64,000 nucleotides of DNA, taken from contig OZ037767.1 in NCBI GenBank assembly GCA_964035545.1, forward strand, positions 24,075,128 to 24,139,127. The letters are read 5' to 3'. Under the pieces are notes generated by a model that had not been told where the DNA came from, did not search any database, and worked only from the letters and a program-made list of their open reading frames with translations. The translations under genes were made by a program, and so were the position numbers. Below are positions 35,001-46,200 of the stretch, piece after piece; position 1 is the stretch's first letter; every line of letters starts with the position of its first letter. The DNA comes from Bugula neritina. Lineage: Eukaryota; Bryozoa; Gymnolaemata; Cheilostomatida; Bugulidae.

Positions 35001-38000
35001 GTTTTTCCTCACTCAAAGTAATCATCAACCACCATTGAGGCAGGAAGATGACAAAAAAATTCTGAGGGCTAGTATCCAATACCATATGCCAGCCATTAAA
35101 ACTTCACTATAGTACTTCCGGAGCACACCTATTTCTACTACATGGCGATTTTCATACAGTATTTACTTATTTCCTGGCCATGCCACCTGGAAAGAAAGGC
35201 CATTTTCAACTGACTAGAATGCAGTAACTTTAAACTAAATTAATTGCTATCCTTAGAATCCAGGTTAAAAGAGCAATCAACCCATAAAGGACTTGATATC
35301 CCAAATAGTCCTGGAGGTGTAAGCTTACTGTTTGCGCCTCTTTTAGAAAAGATTATAATAGTCTGATGTGCTTTCTGCAGCCACCTTTGGTAACCAATAA
35401 AGTGTAGCACTTTATAATATTTTTCTTGGTGTGCTATTGTATATGCATGTGCTATACTACTATGCTTTGTAAGTTAAAGTCTGATATTAATGGTTTTTGG
35501 GTGAAAGAAAATGGCAGCTCAGACTCGATGCTTATTTTTGCAAAATACAAACTCATGTATGGATAATATTCTGTTGGTAACAATGTTGTATGCAGTCAGT
35601 GTTGAAATATAATGCCTTCATTACAGTTTTAGTGGGATCAGCGTCTTCTCTGTAACTATCATGTTGCATCACACAATATGAAAAAAATGTTCATCAAATC
35701 CAATGTTTAATCACCATTTATTCTAGCATACCAGAGAATCTTTGTATTTTACCCAACTGACTAAAACATGTATTGAAAACTCATTAGTAAAATTGTTGAT
35801 GTTATTGCAGTAGCTTCACTGCTAAGTGTAGGCACTTCATCCAGCAATGGTTTGAGGCTGATTACTTTACAGTTGAAAGAATCTAAGAGTCTAGATTCTA
35901 GACTATATTGTCCCATGGCTAATGTCATGCTGTTTCGCTAAGTAAATCGTATACAAGAAAGGGTTATCAACATGGTATTATATGGTGATGATACCAACTG
36001 GCAATATAGACCCACATGCAAGGCATTACATGTTAATACTAATTTTTATACAAAATGTCTACATTATCTGTGCAATTAAACTTTTGCAAATTAATATGTG
36101 ATTGATTAAAAAAGCTAATGCTATATAAATTTAAAAAACAGTAGTGAGTACGCAAGCAAATAATTTATGGTTAGCGTAGGTTAATGCATTTGTAATATGC
36201 GTGTGAAGCAATTTTTTAAATTATTATATTCAAGTAAACTGAAGCGCAAAATAATCAGACTATGAGAATGTATTCAGTAATATGCATTGATTTAAAACTA
36301 AATCATGAAATGATTATCATTATTGCAACCTCTGTACTTGGTAGACAGGATAGAGAGGGGTGGTGTGACTGCTGTAACTGTGTTACTGCTCTACATACTA
36401 ACAGACTAGGCTAGTGTTTTTAAGTGCCTTACATAAGATATTTTAATAAAACTGGTGAGTTTAGTGTGGCCACTGCCATTGCAGCTTGGTGACTGTACTA
36501 GTGTGCTATGCTCTCACTACTGCTTTACAATACAACCAAGTAACAGCACTGGTTGATTTGATGTTCTAAGGCCTAAAGTAATGTCTACCTTTGATGAAAT
36601 CACCTAAGTTAGAACAGCCTGCATATAGTTGATGAAAAACTAAGTCAGAAAACTGGCATAGCAATATAAGCCAAAACAGATTTCGTAATACTAATAATTT
36701 CCCCATACACTGAAGTATTGTAGATGACTACAGCATGATCAAACTATAAAACTCAACCAAAAAAGGGGCGTGTACCAACTCTAAAATATCACCACTATAA
36801 CTTATATAAAACTCTATATTTTCAAATGCAAATGAATTATTAGGCCAATCAGATACAATCATTAGCTGGTCAGGTAGAGTCCAGCCAATCAGAATTGTAT
36901 AAAGTTGCAGCCAGCCAGCGTGCTACCCATCTGCCAAAAACAACCAGCCTATTTACCACTATGTCAATGAAAATGTCATTAAATGTGTTTTGCCAAAACA
37001 GCTGGGGCTGTGGTCAATTTGCACCAGGGTATTTTTTTAAACTTGTACTTTTTATTTGCATTTTTTAAGCACTTAAATTAAACATTTTGAAAAATGAACT
37101 CACGATTCATAAATTTAAGATATGAAATAAAATAATGCATGTAATAAAAGTTGCACAGCTATTTCCTAGAAGTATGCATTTTGCATTTGAACTTGCAGAA
37201 GTTTATATAAGTTATAGTGGTGAGTATTCTAGAATTGGTACAAGGTACTAAATGTACCAAACTTACATGGTCTATTAACTGTACGCCAACGTGATTATTA
37301 CCAAATAGTTACTGTACAGGCAGAGTATGAGTAGAGTATGCAAATGCCAGTGTGTTAATGCAACTAGTCCAGGTTAGTGGCTGCAGCATTGATGATTCAA
37401 GCTGAGTAGTAGAGATGCACCTGCATTAACATATTTTATAAGGAGAGAGCCTCACCCGTACATACATATGCATTTAGTGTATATGTATGTCTCACACATC
37501 CTAATCAAAACCCTGTGCCCTAACCATATGATAATGTATGGGCTCTGCTTGAAGATGTTAAAAGCTAAACTCAGATACTACATTAGAAGCATACAGTTCT
37601 GCATACTGTGTATATTCCAATGACCGGCACAGAGAAAGGACTATACTAAAGACCGTACAGCGAGAGTAGCAGCTGCTGCAAGAGAACTGTAACACCAGTT
37701 ACATCTTAATAGGCCATAAAACAACTCAGGCCATAACAGGCCTACAACAAACCTAAGGTCTACCAGGGCATTGTTAGTACACCAGTTAAACAATAAAACG
37801 TTTTAATGATATTGTGGCATTTAGTTGTTTATTCAACTTGCTCACCTCCAGTTACATCTCCCACCATTACCTGCACCAGGTTAACCTGGGCTGGACTTCT
37901 ATTATTGCCACATGGAATTTACCATTAAAGCAAGAAATAGCTACATTGTTATAGGTGCTGTGGGGAAGGTTCTAGATGAACTTTTAGCCAGCATGATGGA

Positions 38001-39500
38001 TGGAACTTGGCAAAAGATACTCATTATTCATTACGGTAACCACTTGCAAGCCTTTCTCCAGAGCTTGCATGCTAACTAGGAGCAGAGTTGAGGGAACAAG
38101 ACTTTCCAGCTACTGGACTGGCAGATATGCATGTTGATGGGATTTTAATAGGAAACAATAGTAGATGGATACAGCACGCACCTGTCTACACTGGGTTGAC
38201 ATTATATAATGATATAATAACAAGGTGCATGAGCTAACATCTAGCATATCATGTTAATACAACAGGGTATCAATCGTGAGTTATTAGTGAGCTAAAGGGG
38301 CAAATTTCAGCTAGTTGTAGCTGTAGAGAGATGTATGATTATAGGGGTGGCCAAAAGGTGTGCAACAGTATCCCAAACCCAATATTAGGGCTGCAACCGT
38401 CCAATTCTTTGCAAACCACAGAAATGTTGATAAACAATTGCTGCATTAAATGCCGACCAAGTTGAAACAATTTTTAGTCCGTGTCCTGGGAATAACCTTA
38501 TATGTTGTAACTACAGGAAGGCACACACTAGCAAGGTATGAATATGTAGTATAGCTTAAATATTTGCAGTATTATCAGCGCATTTTTCAAGTCATTAAAA
38601 GCAACTTGATAAACATGATTGCAAACAACTAAACCGTAAACAGCTGTAGTTAGATGTGAATAATCAGAGTCACACAATATGGTGCACATTAAGTGTTACA
38701 ACTGCTACTGCACACAATGTGATTGTTAGTTGATGAACATTTGATATGCTTCCGAGTACAGTCGCTGTATTGCACTATTCTAACAAGGCACTCACTGCAA
38801 CCTATTGCACAGCTTGGTAGAAACACTGCCACTGCTGCCATTCGAGCATTAGACTAGTAGTAATGTTATACGATGTGACCAGGTACGCAGACCGGCAGCC
38901 TATGTAAATAATGTCATAGCTGTATAATGCCATTATAGAGTGGGGAGACAGCTAGAGAGTTTATCAACATTTCTAACAAAAAACTCTTCCCGGCCTTGAA
39001 GAGGAGCGGTTGCATTAAAATAAAACAGCTACAGATGAACAAATTGGGGGCAGCCGTGGTATAGGGGTTAGATCGTTTGCCTAGTAATCACGAAGTCATG
39101 GTATTGAGCCTGACAAAGGAAGAGCATCCAGTCATAATTGCTCCTGTGCCCCTTCTGAATAAGTCCATAAGGGGTTTTCTCACCGAGATGGTGACTATAA
39201 ACTTTCGTGAGTTATAGATGAAGACATACAATGCGTTACCTGGTGCAGTGCTGTCAGGCCATCACAGTTGACAGAGTTGGGATCAACTCCCTGACGTAGC
39301 AACTCTTTCACTTCCTGCCGATCACACTGACTAGATGCTGCCAGAAACGCTATACCTTTATCAAACTGTACTCTTGTATTTATATCTTTCTTATACCCAG
39401 GTTCTCTGTCAGTGTCTGAATTAACCCATCTGTCCAGCTGTTTCTGCCGAACAGCATAGTTATTGAGCATAAGCCCAGATTTATCTCCATCGGTTAGCAT
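13988..39500 (-). CDS. PPP1R12A: Myosin phosphatase targeting subunit (MYPT1/PPP1R12A family)
   Basis: Coding exons in transcript order: 39240-39500, 32380-32510, 31581-31699, 31074-31233, 30535-30754, 29281-29467, 28588-28655, 28086-28143, 27688-27788, 26381-26596, 25541-25726, 24927-25163, 24502-24687, 21904-22000, 21640-21741, 21023-21147, 20638-20673, 20310-20423, 18115-18420, 16618-16794, 16125-16268, 15111-15161, then either 13988-14074 or 14687-14779. Phases are continuous throughout, giving 1122 or 1124 aa (human MYPT1 is 1030). The start ATG at 39500 is the first after an in-frame stop. Near the N-terminus RVQF is the PP1-binding RVxF motif, followed by ankyrin repeats (DGLTALHQ, NEGWTPLH, GATALHVAAAKGY, DGWTPLHGAAHWG). 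ROCK-type sites are RRST at T647 and T811. The C-terminus is a coiled coil (EKRALERRVSELEEEV) and zipper. In the family it targets PP1c to myosin and the actin cortex. The acceptor at 18420 is the weakest junction. Confidence 0.94.
14687..14779 (-). CDS. PPP1R12A: MYPT alternative last exon A (duplicated zipper)
   Basis: The acceptor is GTTGTAG|AAA and the exon is phase 0. It encodes 30 residues, including ENEKLREENRALTRVVAKLS, and ends with TAG at 14687-14689. The translation aligns without gaps to exon B from the first lysine: shared EEN, AL, RV and KLS, with leucines again at 12, 19 and 26. The stop codon is immediately followed by GTAAGG, a good donor, so the exon can be a cassette whose inclusion moves exon B into the 3' UTR. 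It could also be the end of a separate transcript if a poly(A) site follows; I saw no minus-strand AATAAA between the two exons. Confidence 0.88.
   Translation of the reverse strand, partial: KYSVCEAENEKLREENRALTRVVAKLSSSD
16300..16552. repeat. 23-bp minisatellite in MYPT intron
   Basis: About 11 head-to-tail copies of ACAGTGTAGATATTATATAG plus three variable bases, with single-base variants. They lie between exons 16125-16268 and 16618-16794. No coding potential. Confidence 0.9.
20220..20305. repeat. Imperfect repeat with (CA)n tracts in MYPT intron
   Basis: A TATAGTAGTT..TTAACACACACA motif recurs three times and runs into the CA-rich stretch ending at the donor of exon 20310-20423. Simple-sequence expansion; no function inferred. 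Confidence 0.65.
20638..20673 (-). CDS. PPP1R12A: 36-nt in-frame microexon of MYPT
   Basis: Read on the minus strand: TTGATAG| acceptor, 36 bases coding DANTNIHNNNFQ, then CAG|GTAAAT donor. Both boundaries are phase 0, matching the flanking exons, so it could be included or skipped without changing frame. It lies just after the second phosphorylation site and adds an Asn-rich stretch. Support is the two good splice sites and phase only, because the encoded residues are not conserved in the family sequences I recall. Confidence 0.6.
22679..22964. mobile_element. Small fold-back (MITE-like) element in MYPT intron
   Basis: Terminal inverted repeats CAGCACCAACTTGCTTAGCAG (22691-22711) and its near-perfect reverse complement (22932-22952) enclose a second inverted pair (22784-22814 with 22866-22896). 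The centre includes a run of C. The whole stretch can fold on itself. It has no transposase, so it would be non-autonomous. The inner motif resembles the hairpin at 25396-25496. Confidence 0.55.
25396..25496. mobile_element. Short palindromic element related to 22784-22896
   Basis: AGAAGCAGCACCGAGTAGGA at the left is matched, in reverse complement, by the right end containing ACTCAGTGCTGCTTTT. The GCAGCAC..GAGT core resembles the inner inverted repeat of the element at 22679-22964, suggesting one family of short hairpin elements. It lies just beyond the donor side of MYPT exon 25541-25726. Confidence 0.45.
33750..34225. mobile_element. Nested ~475-bp inverted-repeat element in left arm
   Basis: Within the arm, GTACCAATTCTAGAATACTC followed by ACCACTATAACTTATATAAA near the left end is matched in reverse complement by TTTTATATAAGTTATAGTGG followed by TGATATTTTAGAGTTGGTAC near 34180-34225. 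The arm therefore contains a smaller element with about 60-bp terminal inverted repeats. Confidence 0.6.
36770..37245. mobile_element. Nested ~475-bp inverted-repeat element in right arm
   Basis: Mirror copy of the element at 33750-34225, starting near GTGTACCAACTCTAAAATAT and ending near GAATTGGTACAAGG. It is almost identical to the left copy apart from orientation. Confidence 0.6.
39047..39215 (+). mobile_element. tRNA-derived SINE copy
   Basis: The head GGCAGCCGTGGTATAGGGGT resembles a tRNA A-box region. It is followed by GGAAGAGCATCCAGTCATAA, TTGCTCCTGTGCC and a 3' part ending GGTGACTATAAACTTTCGTG. This is the same family as 2585-2775 in the opposite orientation. It ends only about 25 bp from MYPT exon 1 (donor at 39238-39239), so it lies at the start of intron 1. 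Confidence 0.75.
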
Positions 39501-41819
39501 GGCTGTTTGACGGAGTGACTGACCATACAATAATGGTCACTTGCTGAACTGAATATCTATCTCTCAGGTACAGACAGCTTTGACTCCCTTCTTACTATCA
39601 TCTAAAAGACAAACACAACTGTCAGAAAATTTAATATACCTGTTTCACAGACTTTTATTTATTTATTATAGATTTTTGTTTTTAAAAATGAAAAAAGTTT
39701 TCAAAGATGTTGAACTCATTATGCAGTTAGGACCAGCTATAAAATAGTATTGCAGTGTTTTTCTTGGCCACAGTGGTATCTGTATGAGAGATGTGGTCAA
39801 ATATTGAAGTAGAAACCACAACGCTGCATTTATCTGGACAATGATGAAAATAGCCTATTGGTTCAATGAGACTAGAGTCAAATGGCGAGGGCTCATTATT
39901 AGACCTTTTGATAAAATATGACAAAACAGAAGACAGAAACACTGTTGGAAGAAAATACTTTTGAATAAAGAAAGACCTTTAAACTGTAGGTTAAAGAAGA
40001 AGTGAAGTAATTCTCAAGATAAAAACCTAATATAATGTTCATAGAACATAAAAAATTAAAGACCACAACTAGTTTGGCCTTAAGCAGCATCAAAAAGGCG
40101 GAACCTACAGGCTTTACAGAAATTAGTACACAATTTATGTGAATCTACGAAATTTTCTACATAAAAAAAGTATGTAACATATTGTGTTTGACAAATTAAC
40201 TATCATAAGTAAAAATTAGTTTCAATTTACATACGTGAAATTCCAGAGGAAACTCTGATGTTTTTATGTCTCTATAATAAAACATATCCAAATCTTGCTA
40301 ATCAACAATTAATTATAAAAATATAGTTGCCAAATTATGCATTTCCAGACGGTTTTGTAACAAGTATTTCCAGAGAATAAACGCACTATGAAAGCTCTGT
40401 GATCTCAAAATAGTTTAAATATAGAAATTATTTCAAATATTTCAAATATTGAGAGCTGAGATACTAAAACAACAAATAATTAATAGCTTCATTTTAGTCA
40501 AATTCCATGATTGATGAATTGTTAGGAGTAATTGTGAAATTTTTGAGTTAAAGCACTTAACGACTTGCATGTTACGTATTGTCGGATTGATATCCCAGTT
40601 CAACACGCCAATATAGGTGAATACAAAATAGAAAATGCAATTGCAAACTTATGGCGAGAAGAAAACTAGGAAACAATTAAAAAAATGTAATTTAATTTTT
40701 GGCTAAAACATTAGAGAAAGAAATTTTGCACTTGAAAGCTGTGTAGCACAAGCATTAGATTTAAAATATTGTTTGATCCAGTATACATATTTATGAGTAT
40801 ATGGTAGACTTACAATTGTATTGTGACACTGTTATAAGCCATATCAGAATGTTACTTTACAGTATATTACTATAGGAATTATTAAATGAAGTTGTAAGGT
40901 TTACATATGGTGTTGCTAAAACCATGACTATTAGTAATAGCATTTTTACATCAAATTCACAAAGTTTTCAATATAATCTCTGTAAATCTCATACTGTTAT
41001 CAACATTACTCAACGTTAGTTAATAGAGAAAATTCTACACACTAACTGAATATACCGAAAATTTCCAAATAAAAATCGGTGATAACTACATTCACAAACC
41101 TGACATGCATATAATTTGGTGTTAACGGCAATAGACAACAATGCACTTTAACCACTCACATTCATTGGTCTTGGCAATTGAATCAGAATTATTATCAATA
41201 ATAATGGATTAAATAACTAATTTATTAACTAAATGTAAAAAATATTATCAGTACTATTATCGTACTCACTATTTATCACTCATAAATGCTGTAGTGAATA
41301 TTGTAATTTTTTAAATATAAATGAAACAAAAGCGGGTTAAAATTAAACTTATAAACACTCTGATTGTCACTGTCATTGAGTTTGGTATATACTAAAGAAT
41401 GCCAGACTTATTGGTTATTCACTGTCAACTATTTATTCATAAATATATTACAGCAATGTCAATAAGAATAATTAGCATTATGACTACCAAATGGCAAATC
41501 AAAACAACTGTGATAAACGTATACACAAGCACCCATTGTGAAAGTCACTTAAAGTCTACAATATTGATACTCAGGTAAGGTGAAGGTCACATCAAAAGAC
41601 AAACATGAGGTTAAAATCATCACAATGCAACAAATGAAGACATGATTTAAATTTAATTATAAAATAATCAAATTTAAAGTTAATGTAAATTACTATCCTA
41701 ATAAAAATCAGAGTGAGAACATTACTGACATACTGGATATCTGCATCATTATGACTTAGACTGTCATTTTGATTATCATTACCAGTACACCATCAGTATC
41801 TCTATGATAATAGCTGAAT

Positions 41820-43050
41820 CTAACTTCAAGTTACTGTAAGTTACTAAGTTATTCTAACTCCAAGTTTAATACTAATAAGTAAAAACTAATAAGTAATACC
41901 TAATGAGTTATAGTAATAGTAATACTAATAGTAATAATATGTAATATTATTAGTAATACAAATAGTTCTAATAGTAATACACTTACAGTGGTACTAGATA
42001 TAAAATAGTAAATAAATAAACCTAAATCTAAGACTTAAAAGTTACCAGTTAATACTTAATATTCATAGTGTTATAGTATTAATAATAATAAATGTAATGC
42101 GAATTGCAATACTGATATATGGAACTATAAATGTAACAATCGGGATCAGTAATTATGAACTGTAACTTCCACATCTACTATCACTTGAGTGTGAGTATCA
42201 CTACGACTATGAGTATGAGTAACAATATCAATGTGAATATGAGCATCAATATCACAATGACAATGACTATGAGTATGGCTATCAGTATCTGAATTTCATA
42301 TTAAATGTAAATATTGAATATGAGATTACTACACTGATACTTATAGTCCATAGCCATTGTGATTGAGTATTACCAAGAGTAAAACTAAATGTAGTACTAA
42401 TAATAGTAATACTAATAGCAATACTTATACTTATACTAATATTCAGTATCAGTATAACTCAAACTAGAACTTAATCAGTTAATGTATAACTATTAGTATC
42501 ACTATGAGTATGAGTATGTGTTAGCGTGTCATCACCGTGTATTAATTAGTATCAGTATCACATTCATTTTGAGAATGAGGCTGAGCCTATGACTACCAGT
42601 ATCATACTCAGAGTCACTGTCAGGGTGAGGGTGAGAGTCACTAGACTATCACTGAGCATTAGTATGAGTATGACTTAAAGTTAAAGCTAGCCTTATCACT
42701 ATCATTATCATTATGATAAATGATCATCAATATTATTATGATTATGAGTGATTATCAATAGACAATAAAATTAAATATAATCATTAATCAATAAATATAA
42801 TAATAATTATTATGATTATGAACGTCAATCATCAATGTCACTTTCAAACTACTAGTACGAGTATCAGTATCAATATCAGTATCACTATGATTATCAGTAT
42901 GGTATCACTATCAGTATTAGACATTGTGATTGAGTTTGACTTTGATTGAGTTTGACTGATGAAGTTTCAGTTTGACTCTCACTATCACTCTGGGTCTCAC
43001 TGTCTGAGATTGAGATTCACTTTCAGATTCAGATTGACTTTGAGTGTTAC
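41820..43050. repeat. Degenerate AGTATCA/AGTAATA low-complexity belt
   Basis: Over a kilobase is composed of loosely repeated AGTATCA, ACTATGAGTATGAGTA, AGTAATACTAATAGTAATA and TATCATTATGATTATGA motifs in a drifting order, with no fixed period. A related ATTATCATTATGATTATGA patch occurs at about 43755-43930 inside MRPS35 intron 1. It looks like an old, degraded set of overlapping microsatellites. Confidence 0.7.
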
Positions 43051-43282
43051 TACTTACTGATAATATTTTTTAGTCTTAAAGTTAGAATTAGAAATACAGT
43101 CTACATTTATACAATTTTAGAGCAATAAATATTTCAATCCATGAAAGTTTTTGGCAGCTAATATGAAATAACGTGTTTATTTTGGCATAACCATTTGACG
43201 CGTTTGTGTACAATTAACGGCAGCAGAGAAACGGTGAGTTATTGACATTAGTGCAGCAATTATATTAGGCCATCGCGCATAT

Positions 43283-43291
43283 TCTCGCGAG
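43283..43291. promoter_or_regulatory. TCTCGCGAG palindrome next to MRPS35 start
   Basis: TCTCGCGAG lies 9 bp before the MRPS35 ATG in a locally CpG-rich patch (CATCGCGCATATTCTCGCGA). TCTCGCGAGA is a known core promoter element of many housekeeping genes in animals. The last base differs here (G instead of A). Inference only. Confidence 0.45.
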
Positions 43292-43299
43292 GTAACAAG

Positions 43300-46200
43300 A
43301 TGGCAGCCTCCATAAATCTTGTTACTGTTAGTTCAACTTTAACTTTTTGGAACGTTTCAACAATTTTTAAAAGATGCCATGCGCCACAAGCAGTATGCTG
43401 CATTAGAAAATTTACAGGCAGTGGAATACCTGTCAAGCCTGGTATGTTAGCTACACTTCAATTTACCTCAATAGTTGTAGGCAATAGGCATAGCCAATTT
43501 TAATTTGGATTAGTGAAACTGAAAAACACTTTGACTTTAACTCTAAGTTTAACTTGCAGTCACTCCCAAGGCCTATGGCATAGGGTTTTATTTTAATTTA
43601 TCTTATGATTATATCTTCTTTTTTACCATGATAATACTCAGTTTTAATCTCAGTCTCACACTCGTACTGTTAGTGTTACTCATAGTGATAAGTGATAGTT
43701 ATACTCGTACGGTACTGATATATTCTTGTCATGAGATGATATGGAAGTTCTGACCAGCGGTAATTATCATTATATTTATCTTTATTATCATAATCAAAAT
43801 GGCTATCTAAATCATTATTGTTATGATTATGAATTATCGATTGTGATTATCATTATCATTAATAATAATGTTGATAAACAAATGATATTATGATCATGAT
43901 TAGTTAAGCCACTATCAGCAAAATTATCATTACACTTTATAAATATAGTGATCATCAAGATGAAATTGAGTATTTAATTGTTTAAAAAAGCTCAAGTCCA
44001 TAGTGCATTATAGCTTATTGCTCATACTTTATATTATGCAAATGCTATGTAACTGGTTGACTAAGCCAATTATTTGGAGTTATATCTAATAGTGTAGATT
44101 TAATTGGTAATTGACAATTTTAAAAGTGCAAACTTGGTTTTACTCTGTAGTTAAATTAATTATTAAGTTTTGTTTTAATGGTTGTAGATTGTACAGAGCT
44201 TGATAAAGATGGATTTAGAATTTACAGAATTCCTGGTTTACATAAAACGAAATCAACAGCAATTAGCAGAAAGTCTGAGATGCGCCCTGTAAGTTTAAAG
44301 TTTGTTTCAACACCTTGCAAGCACAGCGAAAGTATTCCCTCTTAATAGAGAGAAAAATGATGCATCTTTAAATTAAACCTCTGAAGGCCAAGTCTTGTCA
44401 TTTAACTTTATAATATACTAATTTGATGTCAAAACTACATGGCTATAGATGTAAACATTTTGAGTTACTTTTTCTATATAATATACTAAGCAGATAGAAA
44501 AAAAAAAAACAAAAGACTTTGGAGATATGCTATCATTCTTACCTTTATTTTTTACTATATGATGTAAAAAGTTATCATGATTTTTTTGGCGTGCGTTTGC
44601 ATCTACAATTGTTCTATGCTAAGGTTTGGGTTAGTTATCTATGCTATAATTTTGTCTATTTTTAGCAACCTGTACCTCGGGAAAAGCGTATAAATATAAA
44701 TACAGACTGGACTCACGTATGGCCAACTGCAGCTACCTTTAAGCCATCAGTTGTGCCACTACCAATTCGCCAAGGCTATATCAAGGTTAAAATGATGTCT
44801 TGTTTGTAGAGCAGCATATGAGCTTTACTGAAAACCTAATATTCCATAGCTAAATTTTCTTGGGGTGTTATTCAAAACAGTTGTTTTATAATTTAGAATG
44901 AATAGCATTAAATGTGTTTTATATTTAACTGATGGTTAAACTACATATATTGTTTTTACGAATAATAAGTCTAGGTTGAAGGCATGGGCGTATATTATAG
45001 CTTTGCATTGTTATGAAGTAGTGTGTGCGTGCCATCATAGATATCTATATTTTTAGAATGCCGGAGAGAACCAAGGATTGACCCCTGGCAAATACCACAA
45101 TCTAGAATTAATGAAAGTTACCAACTTTTTACATTTGACTCCTCGTCATATTAGCAAACACTGCGCTGCTATTAAAAGTATGATTTATGCAGATTGTATT
45201 TTTCAATATGGAATTCATGTTTGTGGCATACCCAATGTTTTATTAAAGAGTTTTTTATGCTTTAGAATTCTGTACACCTTGGCCAAAAGCGTTGAATGAT
45301 TCGGAGTTCTGTGAAAAACATTTTCCGGTATCTATCACAACTCAAGATTACGTCTTCTCTGGGCCGAGTATTAGGGATCCTCGAAGCCGGACTGTTACCA
45401 TGACAGTAAGTATCACTTAGTTAAATATCTCAACTACATGCAGTTGAATATGAAGTTGAACATTTCACTAATTGCCTGGCATATTATTTTGTGCCGATCG
45501 AAATCTGTGCTAAAATGCTTTGATAAACCTTTACTGTATACATGTTGCTTAAATTTTTTGCTATACTGTTTATAGCAAACTTCCATCAATTAAAATAAAG
45601 CCACCAAAACATGTTATTTTATCTCTAACCTGTTTAATTCTTTTCATAGGTGTTCATTATTTCAATTAATTACTGTATTTCATAGAATTGTTGGTAAATT
45701 TAGTACTTTTTATATTTTATAGTTTTCGATTGATAAATTAGATTTGGACACGCACGCCAAGGATAAAATGATCAGGCTTCTTGGTAATCGTTATAATGTA
45801 GAGACAGGGGAAGTAACTATCCAGACCGATTCTTGTCCATCGAGGCTACAAAATACAGACTACGCCAAATATTTACTTACTGCACTTTACTTTGAATCAT
45901 GGGTTAGTTGAAAATATTTTTATATTGGTAAATTTTTTATTGTTTCTATCTTTTCACATATTATATTGTCACCTTCTCATTGTTTTTAATGTTTGAATAT
46001 TGTTTTCATTTAGTTCGAGCTGGTTGTGGTAGAAGATTTTTTATAATATAATGCATGAAATGTATTTCATCGTATATTGAAAATCATTCGATTTTTTATT
46101 GTTAGAAAGTTGAGGATTGGGAATCTGAAATTACATGGGCTGATTTAAAGACCTATGAATATGATAAAAGTAGCAACAAAGTCAAAGTTGAAGCCATTGT

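Larger units (their letters stand above)
33720..37276. mobile_element. 3.56-kb fold-back element with 635-bp near-identical inverted arms
   Basis: The left arm 33720-34354 (starting AATAGACCATGTAAGTTTGG) is repeated as its reverse complement at 36642-37276, almost without mismatches. Beyond the arms the inverted similarity continues in diverged form, roughly to 34510/36465. It reappears inside at about 34770-35010 versus 35765-36000, for instance ACTAATGAGTTTTCAATACA against its reverse complement. No ORF of useful length and no transposase was seen. Flanks show no clear target duplication beyond an ambiguous TA. It lies in MYPT intron 1. Likely a non-autonomous DNA transposon of fold-back type. 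Confidence 0.85.
39501..43299. other. Divergent intergenic region between MYPT and MRPS35
   Basis: It contains the promoters and probably 5' UTR exons of both genes. No coding exon was recognised. 39501-41800 is AT-rich unique-looking sequence with short ORFs that have no family resemblance. From about 41820 it turns into low-complexity sequence. A CGCG-type motif lies just before the MRPS35 start. Confidence 0.6.

Noticed and set aside
39050-39090. Possible tRNA gene
   Set aside because: Only an A-box-like head is present, with no cloverleaf or intact B box, and it continues into the SINE body shared with other copies.
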